A stretch of DNA of 24,240 nt, from assembly GCA_046048295.1 (NCBI GenBank), contig JBJOGJ010000031.1, positions 1 to 24,240 on the forward strand, written 5' to 3'. A program made the position numbers and the translations under genes. This document shows positions 23,358 to 24,240 of the stretch, piece after piece. The notes beneath the pieces are model-generated. The model was not told where the DNA came from. It searched no databases and saw only the letters and a list, made by a program, of their open reading frames with translations. The DNA comes from CBDCWA01 sp046048295. GTDB taxonomy: Bacteria; Pseudomonadota; Alphaproteobacteria; Rhizobiales; Hyphomicrobiaceae. Positions within the stretch are counted from its first letter, which is position 1; each line of letters starts with the position of its first letter.

Positions 23358-24240
23358 TCACCCGCCCAGCGCCCTTAGTTGACTCCGCGCCTCCTTAAAG
23401 CCGTGTACGTCTAATGCACGCCTGTAGTAGGTCCGCGCCTTGGCGGCATCGCGCGCCACACCGATCGCCTCTACATGCATTTCACCCAGATGCATGTTGG
23501 CCCAGCCTGCCGAATTTGACATGCTCGAATAGGTCGCAACCAACTTCGTTGCATAGAGTGCAGGCGCACCAAACACCGCTGGCTTCGGCCTTTCGCGGTC
23601 ACGAATCGGATGGTAGGCCGCACACCGCTCCAGATTGGCCCGTGCTTCCCTGATGTCGAACCGCTTGCGCGCCTCGTCGTCTGCGGCCCGGCGATAGGCC
23701 TCGTACATTCCGTTGCCGAGTTGGCAGACAGCCGGCAGCCTGCCCATGTCCGCCGCCATCTGCCACCATTGGAACTCGTCCTTCGCGAACACCTGGGGCA
23801 CGGCATCGTGAGACAGCCACGGCGGGCTCTGCGAACGCATGTGCGCCAGCACCTCGGCCGCCCGCGGCTCGCCCATAGCGAGCGCTTTCATCAGCGCCTC
23901 GGCCGCATGATCCGCATAACCCTCTTCCTGCCGTACCCACGCCACGCGCCAAAGCTCGCGGCCATAGCGGAACAGGTAGTCGCGGTCTCCGCTCTCGGCA
24001 GCGCTGCGCAGCAGCTCCAGCCTGCGGATGTCACGGTCAGGCACCACGAGCTCGCGATTGACGTAAGAAATCCGGCTCGCCAAGAGCGCCTTCGAGTGAA
24101 CGTCTCCACGGGCCACATTCGCCTCGAGCAGCTCGATCTGCCGCATGATCGACGGGAGCGCGGTCCGGTATCGGTTCGGCATGGTGAGGACGAGATTGTA
24201 ACGCGCTGCTACATGCCCCCACGCCGCCAGTTTCTGGAAT
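23358..24240 (-). CDS. Sel1-repeat (TPR-like) protein, 5' end cut by window edge
   Basis: The frame is open from the stop at 23358 to the right edge; the visible part is 293 residues. The ATG at 24182 is not the start, because the codons before it read FQKLAAWGHVAARYNLVL, which is itself typical Sel1-repeat sequence. Further repeat-like stretches are LLRSAAESGDRDYLFRYG, ALMKALAMGEPRAAEVLAHM, WWQMAADMGRLPAVCQLGNG, and ANMHLGEMHVEAIGVARDAA followed by KARTYYRRALD. Such solenoids mediate protein-protein contacts, often in signalling or envelope stress. The N-terminus, and so any signal peptide, lies outside the window. The C-terminal unit ends within 12 residues of the stop, so the solenoid runs to the end. 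Confidence 0.8.
   Translation of the reverse strand, partial: FQKLAAWGHVAARYNLVLTMPNRYRTALPSIMRQIELLEANVARGDVHSKALLASRISYVNRELVVPDRDIRRLELLRSAAESGDRDYLFRYGRELWRVAWVRQEEGYADHAAEALMKALAMGEPRAAEVLAHMRSQSPPWLSHDAVPQVFAKDEFQWWQMAADMGRLPAVCQLGNGMYEAYRRAADDEARKRFDIREARANLERCAAYHPIRDRERPKPAVFGAPALYATKLVATYSSMSNSAGWANMHLGEMHVEAIGVARDAAKARTYYRRALDVHGFKEARSQLRALGG

Overview
The window looks like a chromosomal segment of a GC-rich alphaproteobacterium, most likely of the Hyphomicrobiales (Rhizobiales). The reasons are a glnB-glnA pair preceded by a divergent NAD(P)HX-repair gene, a glnB promoter of sigma-54 type, a perfect CtrA-type box (TTAA-N7-TTAAC), two L,D-transpeptidases, and several tripartite tricarboxylate transporter (TTT) solute-binding proteins. 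I see no rRNA, tRNA, insertion sequence, CRISPR array, phage gene or origin. Species and genus cannot be settled from the sequence alone.

Layout. (1) 1-1838: the end of a TTT operon, with a TctB-like membrane subunit cut by the window edge, then a standard TctC binding protein and a hairpin. (2) 1843-4712, minus strand: a cell-wall block with a Tat-exported LdtD/YcbB-like L,D-transpeptidase, a small cysteine-containing secreted protein, and a YkuD-type L,D-transpeptidase. (3) 4916-9865, minus: a DNA photolyase, an exported TPR protein and the bifunctional NAD(P)H-hydrate repair enzyme. (4) 10015-12000, plus: the nitrogen core, with a sigma-54 promoter, PII protein GlnB, glutamine synthetase GlnA and a terminator. 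(5) 12148-12558: a small secreted orphan. (6) 12639-16075, minus: a putative three-gene operon with a DUF4846 exported protein, a C-terminally extended TctC protein and an M29/NicX-like metalloenzyme. (7) 16155-18589: a CtrA-box-preceded small membrane protein convergent with an M3 peptidyl-dipeptidase. (8) 18590-20217: an AT-rich leader and a second extended TctC protein, a paralogue of the one in (6). (9) 20439-22263: a compact YadA-type trimeric autotransporter followed by a secreted Pro/Lys-tailed protein and a strong terminator. (10) 22264-24240: a 600-base stretch without a convincing gene, then a small cytosolic orphan and a Sel1-repeat protein running off the right edge.

The most unusual element is the pair of extended TctC proteins. 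Both are about 100 residues longer than usual, carry the same C-terminal beta-rich module ending in EASLIDCK with two cysteines, and have no TctA/TctB genes beside them. One lies in a putative operon with an M29/NicX-like protein that seems to lack one of the metal-binding glutamates of the aminopeptidases. Together these could be an uncharacterised binding or sensing system for an organic acid or heterocycle, but that is inference.
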